Made by a program: the position numbers and the translations under genes. This document shows, one piece after another, positions 1 through 8,919 of a DNA stretch of 64,000 nucleotides. The notes beneath the pieces were generated by a model, which worked only from the letters and a program-made list of their open reading frames with translations, searched no databases and was not told where the DNA came from. Each line of letters starts with the position of its first letter. Position 1 is the stretch's first letter. The DNA comes from Flavobacterium sp. KJJ (lineage in GTDB: Bacteria; Bacteroidota; Bacteroidia; Flavobacteriales; Flavobacteriaceae), in the NCBI RefSeq assembly GCF_000708595.2, contig NZ_JARP01000001.1:1302001-1366000 (forward strand). Reading direction: 5' to 3'.

Positions 1-19
1 CTCTTTTTATTACATACAT
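1..19 (-). CDS. nrdA: Ribonucleotide reductase large subunit, first codons only (runs off the left edge)
   Basis: Reading leftward from base 19, the minus strand gives ATG followed by codons for Y-V-I-K-R and then a codon starting with G. Known Bacteroidetes NrdA proteins begin with M-Y-V-[VI]-K-R-[DE], so this looks like the start of the large (catalytic, alpha) subunit of class I ribonucleotide reductase. It lies 266 bp downstream of nrdB on the same strand, which is the expected partner. Only six full codons are visible, so the call rests on that short match plus context; it could be chance. Confidence 0.6.
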
Positions 20-285
20 AAGCTTACTATTTTATTGTTATTGAAAAAATGAAAGACACTAGAAAACGAATTCCAGCACTTAAACATTGCGTGTTTTTAA
101 ATTATTTTTTGAGAATTATAGCATTCTCAATAGCTACCCTCTTCCAATCTGAAATCAGATCGAAAATGTGTTGAAAATTGCAGAATCTTCGATTTGGGAA
201 AAGAGATTCTAAAAAATGTTTTGTTATAAAATTTTAATCTTAATTAGTGCTTATTTGGGGTAAACCACTAAAATATTGTTGTTGT

Positions 286-1263
286 CTAAAAATCTGCATC
301 AAATGAAATTTTCTGAGCATCACTGTCTGTGTTCATCACACCAGATTTTTGATACTCGGCAACACGTTTTTCAAAGAAATTAGTTTTTCCTTGAAGAGAG
401 ATCATGTCCATGAAATCAAACGGATTCGCTGATCCATACACACGCTCGCAACCTAATTCTACTAATAATCTATCAGCAACAAATTCTAGATATTGCGTCA
501 TTAAAGCAGCATTCATTCCAATTAAGCTTACTGGAAGAGATTCTGTTACGAACTCTCTTTCAATATCTAAAGCATCAACAATGATTTCTTTGATTCTGTC
601 TTTTGGAACTTTGTTAATCAAATGGTGATTGTGCAAGTGAACTGCAAAATCACAATGTACGCCTTCGTCACGAGAAATCAACTCGTTAGAAAAAGTTAAA
701 CCTGGCATTAAACCACGTTTTTTCAACCAATAAATAGAACAAAAAGCACCAGAGAAAAAGATTCCTTCAACTGCTGCAAAAGCAATTAGTCTTTCAGCAA
801 ACGAATCAGATTCGATCCATTTTAAAGCCCAGTCTGCTTTTTTCTTAATTGCAGGAAAAACTTCCAAAGCATTAAACAATTCTGCTTTTTCTGCTTCATC
901 TTTCACGTAAGTGTCAATTAATAAAGAATACGTTTCACTATGAATGTTTTCCATCATGATCTGGAAACCATAGAAAAACTTAGCTTCAGCATATTGAACT
1001 TCGTTTACAAAGTTTTCAGCAAGATTTTCGTTTACAATTCCGTCAGAAGCAGCGAAGAATGCCAAAATATGTTTGATGAAATATCTTTCGTCATCACTTA
1101 ACTTATTGTTCCAGTCTGTCAAGTCTTGGTGTAAATCGATTTCCTCAGCAGTCCAAAAACTAGCTTCCATCTTTTTGTACCATTCCCAAATATCATGATG
1201 TTTGATTGGAAAAATAACGAAACGATTTTTATTTTCTTGTAATATTGGTTCGACTTGTGACAT
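286..1263 (-). CDS. nrdB: Class Ia ribonucleoside-diphosphate reductase, small (beta) subunit
   Basis: This 325-residue protein is the radical-generating subunit of ribonucleotide reductase, which makes dNTPs from ribonucleoside diphosphates in the cytoplasm. The first iron ligand region (FWTAEEIDL, Asp43) and the segment [10 protein letters not shown], holding ligands Glu105 and His108 and the radical tyrosine Tyr112, are visible. The sequence is closer to eukaryotic R2 than to E. coli NrdB, including a C-terminal tail SFDADF that resembles the eukaryotic FTLDADF peptide that docks onto the large subunit. Presence of the tyrosine argues for a tyrosyl-radical class Ia enzyme rather than class Ic. 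Full length; start ATG at 1263. The probable nrdA start lies downstream. Confidence 0.96.
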   Translation of the reverse strand: MSQVEPILQENKNRFVIFPIKHHDIWEWYKKMEASFWTAEEIDLHQDLTDWNNKLSDDERYFIKHILAFFAASDGIVNENLAENFVNEVQYAEAKFFYGFQIMMENIHSETYSLLIDTYVKDEAEKAELFNALEVFPAIKKKADWALKWIESDSFAERLIAFAAVEGIFFSGAFCSIYWLKKRGLMPGLTFSNELISRDEGVHCDFAVHLHNHHLINKVPKDRIKEIIVDALDIEREFVTESLPVSLIGMNAALMTQYLEFVADRLLVELGCERVYGSANPFDFMDMISLQGKTNFFEKRVAEYQKSGVMNTDSDAQKISFDADF

Positions 1264-1599
1264 GACAATTTTTGTTTAATTTTTGTACTGAATTTCTACT
1301 AATTCAATAGACTACAAAGATTGTCATTTACAGCCAAAAATGAAAGCCAAACTTATTCACAATTCGACGTAGTTTTTAACAACGGAGAAAAAATGCTATA
1401 TTTTTCAGACAATAATTAAATATTTGTAAATGAGACATTTAATATTGTTATTTACTTCTAAAAGCCCGTAGAATATAGACTTTTTAAAATAAAAAGCAAG
1501 AAATTTTGAATTGTTTTTAAAAGTTTTTTTTTGAGTTAAAACTTTATTTTTTGAGTTAAAATAGATCCTCTCAAAATCGTAACTAAAGCATCTCGAATT
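1264..1599. other. Non-coding gap upstream of nrdB
   Basis: This 336-bp AT-rich gap holds the promoter region of nrdB (transcribed leftward). A -7-like AATCTTTG is readable on the minus strand at about 1322-1315, one base off TAnnTTTG, but no TTG sits at the usual distance. I see no convincing NrdR box, no hairpin of note and no small ORF with coding character. Confidence 0.5.
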
Positions 1600-2169
1600 T
1601 TAAGAATTTTTAAGTTCTTGGGCGACTTTTTCAAGCTCTAAATACCAATCTTCACCAAAGCGGCGAATCAAAGCTTCTTTTACAAATTTATAAACCGGAA
1701 CTTCTAATTCTTTTCCTAAAGAACAGGCGTCATCGCAAATATCCCATTTATCATAATTAACTGCGGCGAATTCTGTGAAGTCTTTTACTCGAATTGGATA
1801 TAAATGACAAGAAACTGGTTTTTTCCAATCTACTATTCCTTGATTGTAAGCTTGTTCAATACCACAAAGTGCTGTTTTACCATCAAAAATAACATAAGCA
1901 CAATCTTTTTCATCAATTAACGGCGTTTCAAGATCGCCATCGGTTCCTTTTACCCACGTTCCTTGCGCTTCAATAGCAGCAATTCCTTCTTTTCTCAAAA
2001 AAGGCTTTACTTTAGGGTAAATTTCTTCCATGATTTTTGTCTCCGCGTCGCTTAAAGGAGCACCAGCATCTCCATCCACACAGCAAGCTCCTTTACAAGC
2101 TGATAAATTGCACACAAATTCTTTTTCAAGAATATCTTCTGAAATAATGGTTTTCCCTAATTGAAACAT
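1600..2169 (-). CDS. DUF3109-type cysteine-rich protein
   Basis: This protein of about 189 residues carries the cysteine clusters [11 protein letters not shown] near the N-terminus, a central region including [18 protein letters not shown], and later CHLYPIR and CDDAC. Such cysteine spacing is typical of the DUF3109 / YkgJ-like putative metal- or Fe-S-binding proteins; no reaction is established for this group. I placed the start at the ATG at 2169 (MFQLGKTI) rather than the upstream ATG at 2199, because the extra ten residues look non-coding and the conserved part begins here. It stands alone between nrdB and marC. Role unknown; metal binding is inferred from the cysteines. Confidence 0.8.
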   Translation of the reverse strand: MFQLGKTIISEDILEKEFVCNLSACKGACCVDGDAGAPLSDAETKIMEEIYPKVKPFLRKEGIAAIEAQGTWVKGTDGDLETPLIDEKDCAYVIFDGKTALCGIEQAYNQGIVDWKKPVSCHLYPIRVKDFTEFAAVNYDKWDICDDACSLGKELEVPVYKFVKEALIRRFGEDWYLELEKVAQELKNS

Positions 2170-2239
2170 GATAAAAATACTGTAATTTATAAAGTGCAAA
2201 GATAGTCAAAGAAAGCAGATAAAACACTCTAAAATATTA

Positions 2240-2335
2240 ACCGCAAAGCACGCAAAGATTTACGCAAAGTTCCCAAAGGATACAATGTGATAAAGCTTTG
2301 CGAACTTTGCGTAAATCTTTGCGAATCTTTGCGGT
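2240..2335. repeat. Long inverted repeat (CGCAAAG type)
   Basis: The left arm (2241-2272) consists of phased CGCAAAG-like units: CCGCAAAG, CGCAAAGATT, TACGCAAAGTTC. The right arm (about 2302-2334) is its reverse complement, ending CTTTGCGG. The loop is about 30 bp. It lies between the divergent DUF3109-type gene and marC. Related CTTTGCG/CAAAGACG-type inverted repeats occur at 27242-27630 and 58999-59165 in this window. Confidence 0.85.
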
Positions 2336-2434
2336 AAAAGACAATATTTGTTACAAATATCACTTTTATAACTATTAAATCGTATTTTTATAACAAAAGT
2401 ACATCTTATCAAAAAATCCCCTAGCTTTATTACC

Positions 2435-2442
2435 TACCTTTG
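2435..2442 (+). promoter_or_regulatory. -7 element of marC
   Basis: TACCTTTG matches the Bacteroidetes -7 consensus TAnnTTTG exactly, 32 bp before the marC start. No TTG is seen at the normal -33 distance. Confidence 0.5.
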
Positions 2443-2474
2443 CAAAAATTTTAAACCCTTAAAACCAAGGCAAT

Positions 2475-3053
2475 ATGTTAGAAATCGACTTTAAAGAAAT
2501 TATCACTGTCGGAATGGTACTCTTTGCAGTAATCGATATTGTTGGTTCAATTCCGATTATAGTAAATTTAAGAGCAAAAGTGGGACACATAGATTCTGAG
2601 AAAGCTTCTATTGTTGCCGGAACCATTATGATTGTTTTTCTTTTTGTCGGAGAAGGCCTGCTCAATCTAATAGGAATCGATGTTCATTCATTTGCTGTTG
2701 CAGGTTCTTTTGTTTTATTTTTTCTAGCTTTAGAAATGATTTTAGGAATTAGAATTTATCGCGATGAAGAGCCAGGATCGGCTTCTATTGTTCCTCTAGC
2801 TTTTCCGCTGATTGCCGGAGCAGGAACAATGACGACTTTACTATCGCTCCGATCTCAATTTCATACTATCAATATCATAATTGCTATTTTATTGAACATT
2901 ATTTTGGTTTATATCGTTTTAAAATCTTCCAAAAAAATAGAAACTTTATTAGGAGAAAACGGACTTGGTGTCGTTCGCAAGACATTTGGAGTCATACTTT
3001 TAGCTATAGCTGTTAAATTATTCGCCGCTAATGTTAAAGGTTTGTTCGTCTAA
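2475..3053 (+). CDS. MarC family integral membrane protein
   Basis: This 192-residue protein is almost entirely hydrophobic, with about six membrane segments, and carries MarC-family motifs near the N-terminus (DIVGSIPII) and in the middle (PLAFPLIAGAGTMTT). MarC/UPF0056 proteins sit in the inner membrane; despite the name, their role in multiple antibiotic resistance was not upheld and no substrate is settled. Length fits the family (about 200 residues). The gene appears monocistronic with its own -7 element, followed 107 bp later by a small membrane protein. Confidence 0.88.
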   Translation: MLEIDFKEIITVGMVLFAVIDIVGSIPIIVNLRAKVGHIDSEKASIVAGTIMIVFLFVGEGLLNLIGIDVHSFAVAGSFVLFFLALEMILGIRIYRDEEPGSASIVPLAFPLIAGAGTMTTLLSLRSQFHTINIIIAILLNIILVYIVLKSSKKIETLLGENGLGVVRKTFGVILLAIAVKLFAANVKGLFV

Positions 3054-3160
3054 CAATTATTTTTATAAATTTACCCCATAAAATTTCTAAAATTCAACTT
3101 TAAGATATTTTTCAGATCTGGAAGTTTTACTTTATTATTTTAGACAAACAAAACAGCCTT

Positions 3161-3361
3161 ATGAAAATCTTTACTTCAATCTTAGTGCTTTTAGCATTAG
3201 CTTTAATCGTTTTTAATATTACGCAGCTTGACTTTACAAGTCCTTTTCAAGGGGATAGTGGTGTTGCGCTTATTGGAATCGCCGCTTCATTTTGCGCCGT
3301 TTTAATTCTTTTGATTTTTAGAATCTCAAAAAGAATTGAAGAAAAAACAAACGGACGATAA
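3161..3361 (+). CDS. Small two-helix membrane protein
   Basis: This 66-residue protein has two hydrophobic segments (about residues 3-21 and 36-56) separated by a short polar loop and ends in a basic tail (RISKRIEEKTNGR). I do not recognise a family. It stops 3 bp before the next gene, the FAD protein at 3365, so the two are probably translated from the same message. Coding is supported by the ATG, the clean two-helix pattern and this tight spacing. Confidence 0.65.
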   Translation: MKIFTSILVLLALALIVFNITQLDFTSPFQGDSGVALIGIAASFCAVLILLIFRISKRIEEKTNGR

Positions 3362-3364
3362 TAT

Positions 3365-3970
3365 ATGTTTGACGTTTTAATTGTCGGCGGAGGTGTTTCA
3401 GGCATGTCCTGTGCCCTCGTTTTAGGATCAGCTAAAAACAAAGCTTTCGTTGCCGATAAAAAAATCGGAATTTTTACCCATCAAAAAAGTTCTTCTTTAC
3501 AGGAAGCAATTTTCTACAATGCTTATGGCATAACACCAGGCAAACTTGGAGCTGATTTACTAACAGAAAGCACACAGGATTTAGCACTCACTTACCCACA
3601 TATTACTCAGATTCCTAATGAAAAAGTAATTAAAGTGGAGGGATTTTTTCCTGAATTTACTGTTATCACAAACAAAAACTCATACAAAACAAAAAGTATT
3701 GTTATAGGAATTGGTTCTGCCAATACCTTTGACATTCAAGGTTTGATGCAATACATTGAACCTCATAAAAAAGCACTTCCAGAAAAACAACGAATTCAGC
3801 TTAAAAATAAAGATCATAAAGTTGCCGAAGGCATTTATGCAATTGGAACTTTAGCCGGATGGAGAAGTCAACTTGCAATTGCTGCCGGAAGCGGCGCTGC
3901 TGTCGCAACCGATATTCTTACTTTATGGAATAACGGTGTTCAGACACATGTGCACGATAGTATTCGATAG
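3365..3970 (+). CDS. Short thioredoxin-reductase-like FAD protein (FAD half only)
   Basis: The 201-residue product starts with a dinucleotide-binding fold (DVLIVGGGVSGMSCALVL, residues 3-20) and ends with the second FAD motif region (EGIYAIGTLAGWRSQLAIAAGSG). Family members such as thioredoxin reductase are about 310 residues, with an inserted NADPH domain carrying a CxxC redox pair. Here that middle domain and the CxxC are absent, yet both FAD ends are intact, so this is a compact protein and not a truncated remnant. It could use a partner for electrons or merely bind FAD. It directly follows the small membrane protein, which might tether it. Function not known. Confidence 0.78.
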   Translation: MFDVLIVGGGVSGMSCALVLGSAKNKAFVADKKIGIFTHQKSSSLQEAIFYNAYGITPGKLGADLLTESTQDLALTYPHITQIPNEKVIKVEGFFPEFTVITNKNSYKTKSIVIGIGSANTFDIQGLMQYIEPHKKALPEKQRIQLKNKDHKVAEGIYAIGTLAGWRSQLAIAAGSGAAVATDILTLWNNGVQTHVHDSIR

Positions 3971-3984
3971 TTTTAAAAAAAAAC

Positions 3985-4054
3985 AAACCATATAAGTTAT
4001 ATAAGTTAATATAATGCTTGCGCATTAAATAGACTTATATAACTTATATGGTTT
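3985..4054. repeat. Hairpin repeat with AAACCATATAAG ends, copy 1
   Basis: The left arm (3985-4006) begins AAACCATATAAG and the right arm (4033-4054) is its perfect reverse complement, giving a 22-bp stem with a 26-bp loop. It sits between convergent genes, where it could also act as a bidirectional terminator. A second element with the same ends is at 19091-19142. Confidence 0.85.
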
Positions 4055-4075
4055 AAAACTTTATACTCCGTTTCT

Positions 4076-4390
4076 TTATTTCACCGAAACAATCTGAGTT
4101 ACTTTCATATGTTTTTCGTCATCTGTTTTCCAGATTTCTCCTTTTAAAGAAACATTATCACCAATTTTTAATTGTTTGTAATTTTGAGGTCCGCCAACAT
4201 TTACAATACTGATTACAGCAAAATAAACTTCTTTTGTATTTGTATTAATTTTTGCAGTGTAACCGTCTTTTCCTGCTTCTATTGACTCTACTTTTCCTGA
4301 AACTGTCTTATCGCTATCTTTCATAGCTGTACAAGAAATTATAAAAGTCATTACTAATGCAAGAAAACTTATTCTTTTTAGATTTTTCAT
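4076..4390 (-). CDS. Small lipoprotein
   Basis: This 104-residue protein starts MKNLKRISFLALVMTFIISC, a lipoprotein signal peptide with the acylated cysteine at residue 20, so it should be anchored in the outer or inner membrane facing the periplasm. The mature part is a small beta-rich domain resembling an OB-like fold (alternating VSGKVESIEAG, GDNVSLKGEIWKT, MKVTQIVSVK). The ATG at 4390 was chosen over one at 4411 because it starts the signal peptide. Family not recognised; it stands alone downstream of the ctp operon on the same strand. Confidence 0.75.
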   Translation of the reverse strand: MKNLKRISFLALVMTFIISCTAMKDSDKTVSGKVESIEAGKDGYTAKINTNTKEVYFAVISIVNVGGPQNYKQLKIGDNVSLKGEIWKTDDEKHMKVTQIVSVK

Positions 4391-4464
4391 ATTTGTATAT
4401 TTTAAACACAAATGTAAATTTATATAACAAAAGATCTGTTACATTATATTTTAAAAAATTATTA

Positions 4465-6042
4465 TTATTTCTTCGGATTTAAAACCGCTTTGATCATGGC
4501 ATCTTGTTTTAAAACCACATCATAATAATACAATTCCCCATACAATTGGCGTGCGAATTCAGCAGTAATATAGCGATTAACCAAATCTTTTGTCTTGTCT
4601 AATTTCAAATCTAAACCTGTCATAAAAATGTAGTTCTTAAATTTTTTGAAATAAACATCTGAGTCTTTCATTTCTGCCAAAAACTGATTAAAACTAAGCC
4701 CTTTAAATGCTTTTCTATCTTTATCTAATTCTTCAAAAACAAAATGACCTACGATTCCGGTTTGAAGCAAATAAGCAACATTTTCATTTCCGTGTTCTGA
4801 TTCCATTGGAACAAAAACATCCGGAACGATACCGCCACCGCCATAAACAATTTTACCTTTTGGTGTTTTAAACTTTAAAGAATCGGCTACTTTAATACTA
4901 TCTTTTGCATAAAGTTCTCCAGACTTCAAACGCGATTCTGATTCTTTAAAATATTCTTCGTTTCCTTTTTTATATGGTTTTTGAATCGATCTTCCTGTTG
5001 GCGTGTAATATCTCGCCACAGTCAATCGAACTGCAGATCCATCATTAAAATCCATTTCGCGCTGTACTAAACCTTTTCCGAAAGAACGGCGTCCTACAAT
5101 AATGCCTCGGTCATTATCCTGAAGTGCTCCAGCTAATATTTCGCTCGCAGATGCGCTGTTTTCATTAATTAAAACATATACTTTTCCAGTTTCAAAACTT
5201 CCGGCTTTTGTCGCATAGGTTTTTTCGGTTGTACCATTTTTGTTTTTCGTGAAAACGATCAATTGTTTGTCTTTCAAAAACTCATCGGCAATAGCCACGG
5301 CCTCTTCCATATAACCACCGCCATTGTCGCGAAGATCAATTACAAGTGATTGAATCCCGCTTTGCTTTAACCTGCTTAATCCCGTTTTAAATTCATTAAA
5401 AGTCGTTTCGGCAAAACGATTGATCTTGATATAACCAGTATTGTTTCCAAGCAATAAAGAGGCATCGACACTTTTTATCGGAATGACATCTCTTTTTACT
5501 TTAAATTTCAGTTTTTTTTGTTCTGATTTTCTAAAAACAGTCAATTCGATTTCAGAACCTTGCAATCCTTTCAATTTCGAAAATAAACTGTCTGAAGGCA
5601 ATTTTCTGCCGTATAATTTGGTTTTTCCAGCAAACAAAATTCGGTCTCCAGATTTTATTCCGGCTTTTGCCGAAGGTCCGTTTTCAATTGGCTTTATAAT
5701 TGCAACAGAATCTTTATACATATAAAAATTAATTCCGATTCCAACAAAATCACCTTTCATACTTTCCGCTACTTCTGCTTGTTCGCTTGGCGGAATATAA
5801 ACAGAATGCGGGTCTAGTTTAGATAAGATATTATCAACTGTAAGGTTTACAATAGAATCTGTGTTAACGCTGTCAACATATTCGTTATTGATAAAATCGA
5901 TCAGTTTATTAAGTTTTGTTTTGGAGTAATTTTTAGCCAAAACCTGGTCATCAACGGGAGCATTCATTACGCTTCCGAGGACTATACCCAAAGCAAAAGT
6001 AGCTCCGATTATAATGGGCAAATATTTTGAGTTAAATTTCAT
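4465..6042 (-). CDS. Carboxy-terminal processing protease, S41 family
   Basis: This 525-residue protease has an N-terminal membrane anchor (residues 8-27), a PDZ domain (about 95-180, with VGIGINF and KAGIKSGDRIL) and the S41 catalytic core. The catalytic serine lies in NENSASASEI (about 293-302) and the catalytic lysine is Lys323 in FGKG, with the conserved DLRDNGGG at 236-243. Such CtpA/Prc enzymes cleave C-terminal tails of periplasmic or envelope proteins. It is the last gene of an operon: its ATG abuts the stop codon of the dCMP deaminase gene. The C-terminal 130 residues are an extension common in Bacteroidetes members. Confidence 0.93.
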   Translation of the reverse strand: MKFNSKYLPIIIGATFALGIVLGSVMNAPVDDQVLAKNYSKTKLNKLIDFINNEYVDSVNTDSIVNLTVDNILSKLDPHSVYIPPSEQAEVAESMKGDFVGIGINFYMYKDSVAIIKPIENGPSAKAGIKSGDRILFAGKTKLYGRKLPSDSLFSKLKGLQGSEIELTVFRKSEQKKLKFKVKRDVIPIKSVDASLLLGNNTGYIKINRFAETTFNEFKTGLSRLKQSGIQSLVIDLRDNGGGYMEEAVAIADEFLKDKQLIVFTKNKNGTTEKTYATKAGSFETGKVYVLINENSASASEILAGALQDNDRGIIVGRRSFGKGLVQREMDFNDGSAVRLTVARYYTPTGRSIQKPYKKGNEEYFKESESRLKSGELYAKDSIKVADSLKFKTPKGKIVYGGGGIVPDVFVPMESEHGNENVAYLLQTGIVGHFVFEELDKDRKAFKGLSFNQFLAEMKDSDVYFKKFKNYIFMTGLDLKLDKTKDLVNRYITAEFARQLYGELYYYDVVLKQDAMIKAVLNPKK

Positions 6043-6474
6043 TTACTCTTCTAAAACAGGAATATGTTCGACTTCGACACCTGCTTTTATTAAAAATTGA
6101 ATTCCAGAATCGTCACGATATCCATTATGGTATACGACTCTTTTTATTCCCGACTGATGAATTAATTTACTGCATTCTTTGCAAGGCGAAAGCGTAATAT
6201 ATAAAGTTGCACCTTCGCAAGACTGCGTTGAACGGGCTACTTTTAAAATCGCATTTGCTTCAGCATGAAGAACATCCCAACGGGTTAAGCCGTCTTCGTC
6301 TTCACAGCAGTTTTCAAATCCTGATGGCGTACCGTTGTATCCGTCAGAAATAATCATTCGGTCTTTTACAATAATGGCTCCTACTTTTTTGCGTTTGCAG
6401 TATGAGAGTGCACCCCACTCTGTCGCAATTCTCAAATAAGCTTTATCGTATTTATTTAATTTCTTTATTTCCAT
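6043..6474 (-). CDS. dCMP deaminase (ComEB-like)
   Basis: This 143-residue cytoplasmic enzyme shows the zinc-dependent deaminase signature: HAEAN at 70-74 (zinc ligand His70, proton-shuttle Glu72) and PCKEC at 97-101 (zinc ligands Cys98 and Cys101). The N-terminal SYCKRKKVGAIIVKD is typical of deoxycytidylate deaminases, which make dUMP for dTMP synthesis. It fits the family length. It is the middle gene of an operon, 5 bp after the HupE-like gene and directly abutting the protease gene. Thymidine kinase (61784-62374), another dTMP source, is elsewhere in the window. Confidence 0.93.
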   Translation of the reverse strand: MEIKKLNKYDKAYLRIATEWGALSYCKRKKVGAIIVKDRMIISDGYNGTPSGFENCCEDEDGLTRWDVLHAEANAILKVARSTQSCEGATLYITLSPCKECSKLIHQSGIKRVVYHNGYRDDSGIQFLIKAGVEVEHIPVLEE

Positions 6475-6479
6475 TTATT

Positions 6480-7073
6480 TTATCTGTTCCAAATTGGGCT
6501 TTCAATAATCATCGGAATCACAACACCTATAATAAAAGCCGACATTACAAGTGCCCAGTCGCGTTTTGAAAAACGAAAAACCGTCTGCACTATATAAGAT
6601 AATACCAAAACCACAAACACAACTACTAACTGTGCTGCTTCGATTCCTAACGCAAATTCGCCTAAAGGTATTAATTTTGAACTTGGCGAACCTCCTAATA
6701 TGGTTTTAAAATAGTTTGAAAATCCAAGTCCGTGTATAATTCCGAAAAACAATGTCACGAAAAAGATCAGATTTATGCCGTCATTTTTAGTTGCTTTTCC
6801 AGCTGTAAAAAGATGAAAAAGCGCGGTTATTAAAATCGTAATCGGAATTAAAAACTCCACAATATTTACTTTAATCGCGATTATTCCGAAAACCGAAAGC
6901 AATAAAGCCAGCGTATGACCTATTGTAAAAACAGAAACCAAAAGCAAAATGCGTTTCCAATCTTTAAACATGTAAGGCACTGTTAATGCGATTAAAAAAA
7001 GAACGTGATCGTAAGCGTGGATATCTAAAACGTGCTTTAATCCTATCTGAAAATAAATCCAAAATTCTGACAT
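6480..7073 (-). CDS. HupE/UreJ-like membrane protein
   Basis: This 197-residue protein has six or so membrane helices. Its histidine-rich motifs match the HupE/UreJ group: HAYDHVLFLIAL near the N-terminus, FTIGHTLALLLS in the middle and FGIIHGLGFSNYFK later. HupE/UreJ proteins are linked to nickel or cobalt supply for hydrogenase and urease, but no such enzyme is encoded nearby, so the metal and partner are open here. It is the first gene of an operon with dCMP deaminase and the S41 protease, 5 bp apart. The upstream region (7074-7243) is shared with the divergent TerB-like gene. Confidence 0.85.
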   Translation of the reverse strand: MSEFWIYFQIGLKHVLDIHAYDHVLFLIALTVPYMFKDWKRILLLVSVFTIGHTLALLLSVFGIIAIKVNIVEFLIPITILITALFHLFTAGKATKNDGINLIFFVTLFFGIIHGLGFSNYFKTILGGSPSSKLIPLGEFALGIEAAQLVVVFVVLVLSYIVQTVFRFSKRDWALVMSAFIIGVVIPMIIESPIWNR

Positions 7074-7192
7074 AGGGGCAATAATATTAAATGATTAGGG
7101 GTTGTAAACTTACGATTTATTTTGAAAATTAAGTAAAGTCTCCTCTTAAATCAACTCAGAAAAATAAGTTAAATTTTATGAGAAATTTAAAA

Positions 7193-7221
7193 TTGTTAAA
7201 TTAAAATAAGATTTATATTTG
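7193..7221 (+). promoter_or_regulatory. Promoter of the TerB-like gene
   Basis: A -33 TTG at 7193-7195 is followed after 18 bp by TATATTTG at 7214-7221. This is an almost ideal Bacteroidetes promoter (TTG, 17-23 bp, TAnnTTTG). It lies 22 bp before the ATG at 7244. Confidence 0.8.
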
Positions 7222-7243
7222 CGTGATAAAAAACTCTATAATT

Positions 7244-7675
7244 ATGTCATTTTCAGATTTATTCGATAGCGAATTCAAACAAAGAAACAAAGGTCACTTT
7301 TCAGCTATTGTTCGCGTAGCATTAGCAGACGGTGTTGTACATCCTGAAGAAAAAAGTTTCTTGGATAAATTAGCTTCTCGTTTAGAAATTTCAGAGACTG
7401 AATACGAAGAAATTCTTAACGATCCATTAAAATACCCAATCAACCCACCTTATTTACACGTACAGCGTTTAGAGCGTTTATACGATTTAACAAGAATGGT
7501 GCATGTTGATCATCATCTTGAAGATCAACAAGAAGTAATGTTGAGAAAATTAGGAATTGCTTTAGGATTTACTCCAAGCAACGTAAATTATATTATTGCA
7601 AAAGCATTGTCATTAGTAGATAAGAAAGTTGACGCAGATACTTTTGTTTACGAAATGCAGCATATGCATAAATAG
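7244..7675 (+). CDS. TerB-family (tellurite-resistance-like) protein
   Basis: The 143-residue product is all-alpha and carries two pseudo-symmetric acidic motifs of the TerB fold: RVALADGVVHPEE and HVDHHLEDQQ. The family is linked to tellurite resistance and stress, probably through metal binding by these acidic and histidine clusters; its biochemical role is unsettled. The start at ATG 7244 is preferred over the GTG at 7223, because the GTG overlaps the promoter. It is monocistronic with a strong promoter and a strong terminator, which suggests high independent expression. No other ter genes are near. Confidence 0.85.
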   Translation: MSFSDLFDSEFKQRNKGHFSAIVRVALADGVVHPEEKSFLDKLASRLEISETEYEEILNDPLKYPINPPYLHVQRLERLYDLTRMVHVDHHLEDQQEVMLRKLGIALGFTPSNVNYIIAKALSLVDKKVDADTFVYEMQHMHK

Positions 7676-7735
7676 TATTTAGTTTCAGTCGAAGTTTTCA
7701 GTTTTTAGGCTGGGACCAAAAACTTATAATATATA

Positions 7736-7765
7736 AAAACCCGACAAGTAAACTTGTCGGGTTTT
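7736..7765. terminator. Bidirectional terminator, CCCGACA stem
   Basis: A 14-bp perfect stem (AAAACCCGACAAGT against its complement) with a 2-4 nt loop and T-runs on both sides lies between the convergent TerB-like and fbp genes. The stem core is shared with terminators at 33533 and 61259. Confidence 0.9.
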
Positions 7766-7811
7766 CTATTTTTACTTCAACTGTGACTGGCACTGAAAAC
7801 TTTGACTCAGA

Positions 7812-8819
7812 CTAAAGCGCTTCCGCCATAAACTGCTCGGCTTTTTTTACCATATTTTCGCTTCCGCAGAAAAAAGGAACTCTTTGGTGCAATTCAGTTG
7901 GCTGGATTTCCATAATTCGGCCGAAACCGTCTGTTGCTTTTCCTCCCGCCTGTTCTGCAATAAACGCCATTGGATTACATTCATATAATAATCGCAATTT
8001 CCCTTTTGGTGCTTTTGAACTTGTTGGATATAAATAAATACCGCCTTTGATCATATTTCGATGAAAATCAGAAACTAAACTTCCTATATATCTTGATGTA
8101 TACGGTCTGTCTTCTTCTTCACGCTGACAATATTTAATATAGTTTTTTACGCCCTGTGGAAAATGAACATAATTTCCTTCATTAACAGAATAAATATGTC
8201 CGTCTTTCGGAAATTGCATATTTGGGTGTGAAAGATAAAATGTACCAATTGCTGGATTTAATGTAAACCCGTTTACGCCATGACCAGTTGTATAAACCAA
8301 CATTGTCGAAGTTCCGTAAATTACATAACCGGCTGCAACTTGATTTACGCCTGGCTGTAAAAAATCTTCACTTGTTACTGGCGTTCCGATTGGGGTAATT
8401 CTTCTGAAAACAGAAAAAATAGTTCCTAATGAAACATTCACATCAATATTAGATGAGCCGTCAAGCGGATCCATTAAGATTACGTACTTGTTATTATTAC
8501 TGTTGTCGCTCCCCTTGACAGTAATAAATTCGTCGTTTTCTTCCGAAGCAATTCCACAGACAATCTCACGGTTTATTAACGTCTGAATAAATACTTCGTT
8601 GGCATACACATCTAATTTTTGCTGATCTTCTCCCTGAATATTCTGTTCGCCTGCGGCGCCAATAATATCCACTAATCCGGCTTTGTTTACTTTATAGTTT
8701 ACGACCTTTGCCGCTAAACGTATAGAGTTGATAATTCGGGAAAGCTCTCCCGACGAATACTGAAATGCTTTTTGGTTCTCAATAATAAACTCTCCTAGTG
8801 TTTTATTGCGTTCTTCCAT
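7812..8819 (-). CDS. fbp: Fructose-1,6-bisphosphatase, class I
   Basis: This 335-residue enzyme hydrolyses fructose 1,6-bisphosphate to fructose 6-phosphate, the committed step of gluconeogenesis. The metal-binding signature [13 protein letters not shown] lies at 116-128, the acidic ligands include Glu93/Glu94 (ASEEND), and the substrate region [12 protein letters not shown] and the late GGKATDGF are present. Length matches class I FBPases. The gene is monocistronic with a shared terminator at its 3' end. The upstream gap holds a -7-like element only for the opposite strand. Confidence 0.96.
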   Translation of the reverse strand: MEERNKTLGEFIIENQKAFQYSSGELSRIINSIRLAAKVVNYKVNKAGLVDIIGAAGEQNIQGEDQQKLDVYANEVFIQTLINREIVCGIASEENDEFITVKGSDNSNNNKYVILMDPLDGSSNIDVNVSLGTIFSVFRRITPIGTPVTSEDFLQPGVNQVAAGYVIYGTSTMLVYTTGHGVNGFTLNPAIGTFYLSHPNMQFPKDGHIYSVNEGNYVHFPQGVKNYIKYCQREEEDRPYTSRYIGSLVSDFHRNMIKGGIYLYPTSSKAPKGKLRLLYECNPMAFIAEQAGGKATDGFGRIMEIQPTELHQRVPFFCGSENMVKKAEQFMAEAL

Positions 8820-8911
8820 TACTATATCGTTGTAGTTTTAATTTTAAGTCACAAATATCGTTTTTTTTGTGAGAATGATTTAAAAATTATTTCGTTAGTT
8901 TGCCACTATTG

Positions 8912-8919
8912 TATATTTG
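8912..8919 (+). promoter_or_regulatory. -7-like element upstream of the acetyltransferase gene
   Basis: TATATTTG matches TAnnTTTG exactly but lies 160 bp before the ATG at 9079, and no TTG is at the normal -33 distance. If real it gives a long 5' leader; otherwise a chance match in AT-rich DNA. Confidence 0.35.

Noticed and set aside
1264..1599. NrdR boxes upstream of nrdB
   Set aside because: No pair of ACACnATATAGTGT-like sites was found; only AT-rich text.
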